Assembly (NCBI GenBank): GCA_002305125.1
Contig: DBQG01000028.1
Span: forward strand, 1-22,928
DNA length: 22,928 nt
Direction: 5' to 3'
Origin: Patescibacteria group bacterium UBA1400
Lineage (GTDB): Bacteria > Patescibacteriota > Microgenomatia > UBA1400
Positions 22,581 through 22,928 of this stretch are shown one piece after another. Position numbers and translations under genes: made by a program. Position 1 is the stretch's first letter. The number at the start of each line of letters is the position of its first letter. The notes under the pieces were generated by a model. That model did not search any database and was not told the origin of the DNA. It saw only the letters and a program-made list of their open reading frames with translations.

Positions 22581-22928
22581 TTATTTAAAGATTTCCAGCT
22601 CTTCTTCTATTCTTAAAAGTCTATTGTACTTGGCTACCCGCTCCCCCCTGTCCGGACCGCCAAACTTGCACTGCCAGGAACTGGTACCAACCACCAAATC
22701 GGCAATCATATCATCATTGGTTTCTCCTCCCCGGTGAGAGATAACTGTGGCCATACCATTATTTTCTGACAGTTTTATAGCCTCAAGTGTTTCTGTTACC
22801 GTGCCTATCTGATTAAGTTTAATAAGCACGCTGTTAATCGCTTTAAGATCAATGGCTTTTTGAATCAGTTTAACATTGGTAGTTAAAAGATCATCACCGA
22901 CTATTTGATGGTTTTTGCCTATTTTACC
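22581..22928 (-). CDS. eno: Enolase, C-terminal part (gene runs off the window)
   Basis: Enolase converts 2-phosphoglycerate to PEP. Only the last 115 or so residues are present. The reading frame is open to the edge of the window and begins with QIVGDDLLTTN, followed by the catalytic lysine in LIKLNQIGTVTETLEAI, VISHRGGETNDD, IADLVVGT and ERVAKYNRLLRIEEEL. An internal GTG at 22829 is not the true start. Two family positions differ. SHRSGET reads SHRGGET, so the serine that contacts the substrate phosphate is Gly. The QIKTG region reads QCKFG, keeping the lysine. It is upstream of gpmI, in the same direction. Confidence 0.95.
   Translation of the reverse strand, partial: GKIGKNHQIVGDDLLTTNVKLIQKAIDLKAINSVLIKLNQIGTVTETLEAIKLSENNGMATVISHRGGETNDDMIADLVVGTSSWQCKFGGPDRGERVAKYNRLLRIEEELEIFK

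Noticed and set aside
1..22928. tRNA genes, CRISPR arrays, insertion sequences or prophage genes
   Set aside because: All intergenic gaps are about 120 bases or less and AT-rich, with no cloverleaf arms, spaced direct repeats, terminal inverted repeats or transposase motifs.

Overview
The window looks like a piece of a small, low-GC bacterial genome, most likely a member of the Candidate Phyla Radiation (Patescibacteria, perhaps Microgenomates). This placement is an inference. It rests on very dense coding with overlapping genes, an AT-rich sequence, a mix of ordinary bacterial genes (lgt, pth, mtaB, gpmI, enolase) with archaeal-looking ones (endonuclease Q, a 592-residue ATP-dependent DNA ligase), and many small or divergent proteins. 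TGA is a normal stop codon here (for example the genes ending at 2089, 5011 and 16126), so the recoded Gracilibacteria/Absconditabacteria are excluded. No rRNA, tRNA, CRISPR array, transposase or phage gene was found, and no gene-free stretch exceeds about 120 bases.

Layout. Almost everything is on the minus strand, so gene order is right to left. From 22928 to 16126: the end of enolase, gpmI, a HIT protein, an aspartate-type aminotransferase, a divergent PEP-carboxykinase-like protein, NAD(P)H-hydrate dehydratase and a small alpha/beta hydrolase. From 16026 to 12985: a Fic protein with a winged helix, a 63-residue membrane protein and the ATP-dependent ligase. From 12940 to 9348: a P2-type (Ca2+-like) ATPase, a hairpin terminator and a CaCA cation exchanger. 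From 7440 to 9376 on the plus strand: a two-gene glycosyltransferase operon (GT2, then a GT-B MGDG-synthase-like enzyme), transcribed divergently from endonuclease Q and convergently with the exchanger. From 7399 to 37: endonuclease Q, a DUF4870-like membrane protein, a phosphoribosyltransferase, pth, an MFS-like transporter, a 108-residue unknown, acylphosphatase, an unknown membrane protein, lgt and mtaB, mostly touching or overlapping.

How the genes fit together. Enolase, GpmI, the aminotransferase and the PEPCK-like protein all converge on phosphoenolpyruvate: 3-phosphoglycerate to 2-phosphoglycerate to PEP, and possibly aspartate to oxaloacetate to PEP. Endonuclease Q and the ligase could begin and end a repair pathway for deaminated DNA, although they are about 6 kb apart and separately transcribed. 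The ATPase and exchanger would both export cations, probably calcium. The two glycosyltransferases probably make a surface glycolipid or glycan.

Expression signals. Several genes that lead transcription units have a -10 hexamer 4 to 9 bases from the start codon and no Shine-Dalgarno sequence (Fic, the ATPase, endonuclease Q, NnrD, HIT), which predicts leaderless mRNAs. Many other genes, particularly internal ones, carry good AGGAGG-type sites. The best promoter in the window (TTGACA, 17 bases, TATACT) precedes the aminotransferase. The strongest candidates for something undescribed are the PEPCK-like protein with altered active-site residues and the leaderless promoter layout.
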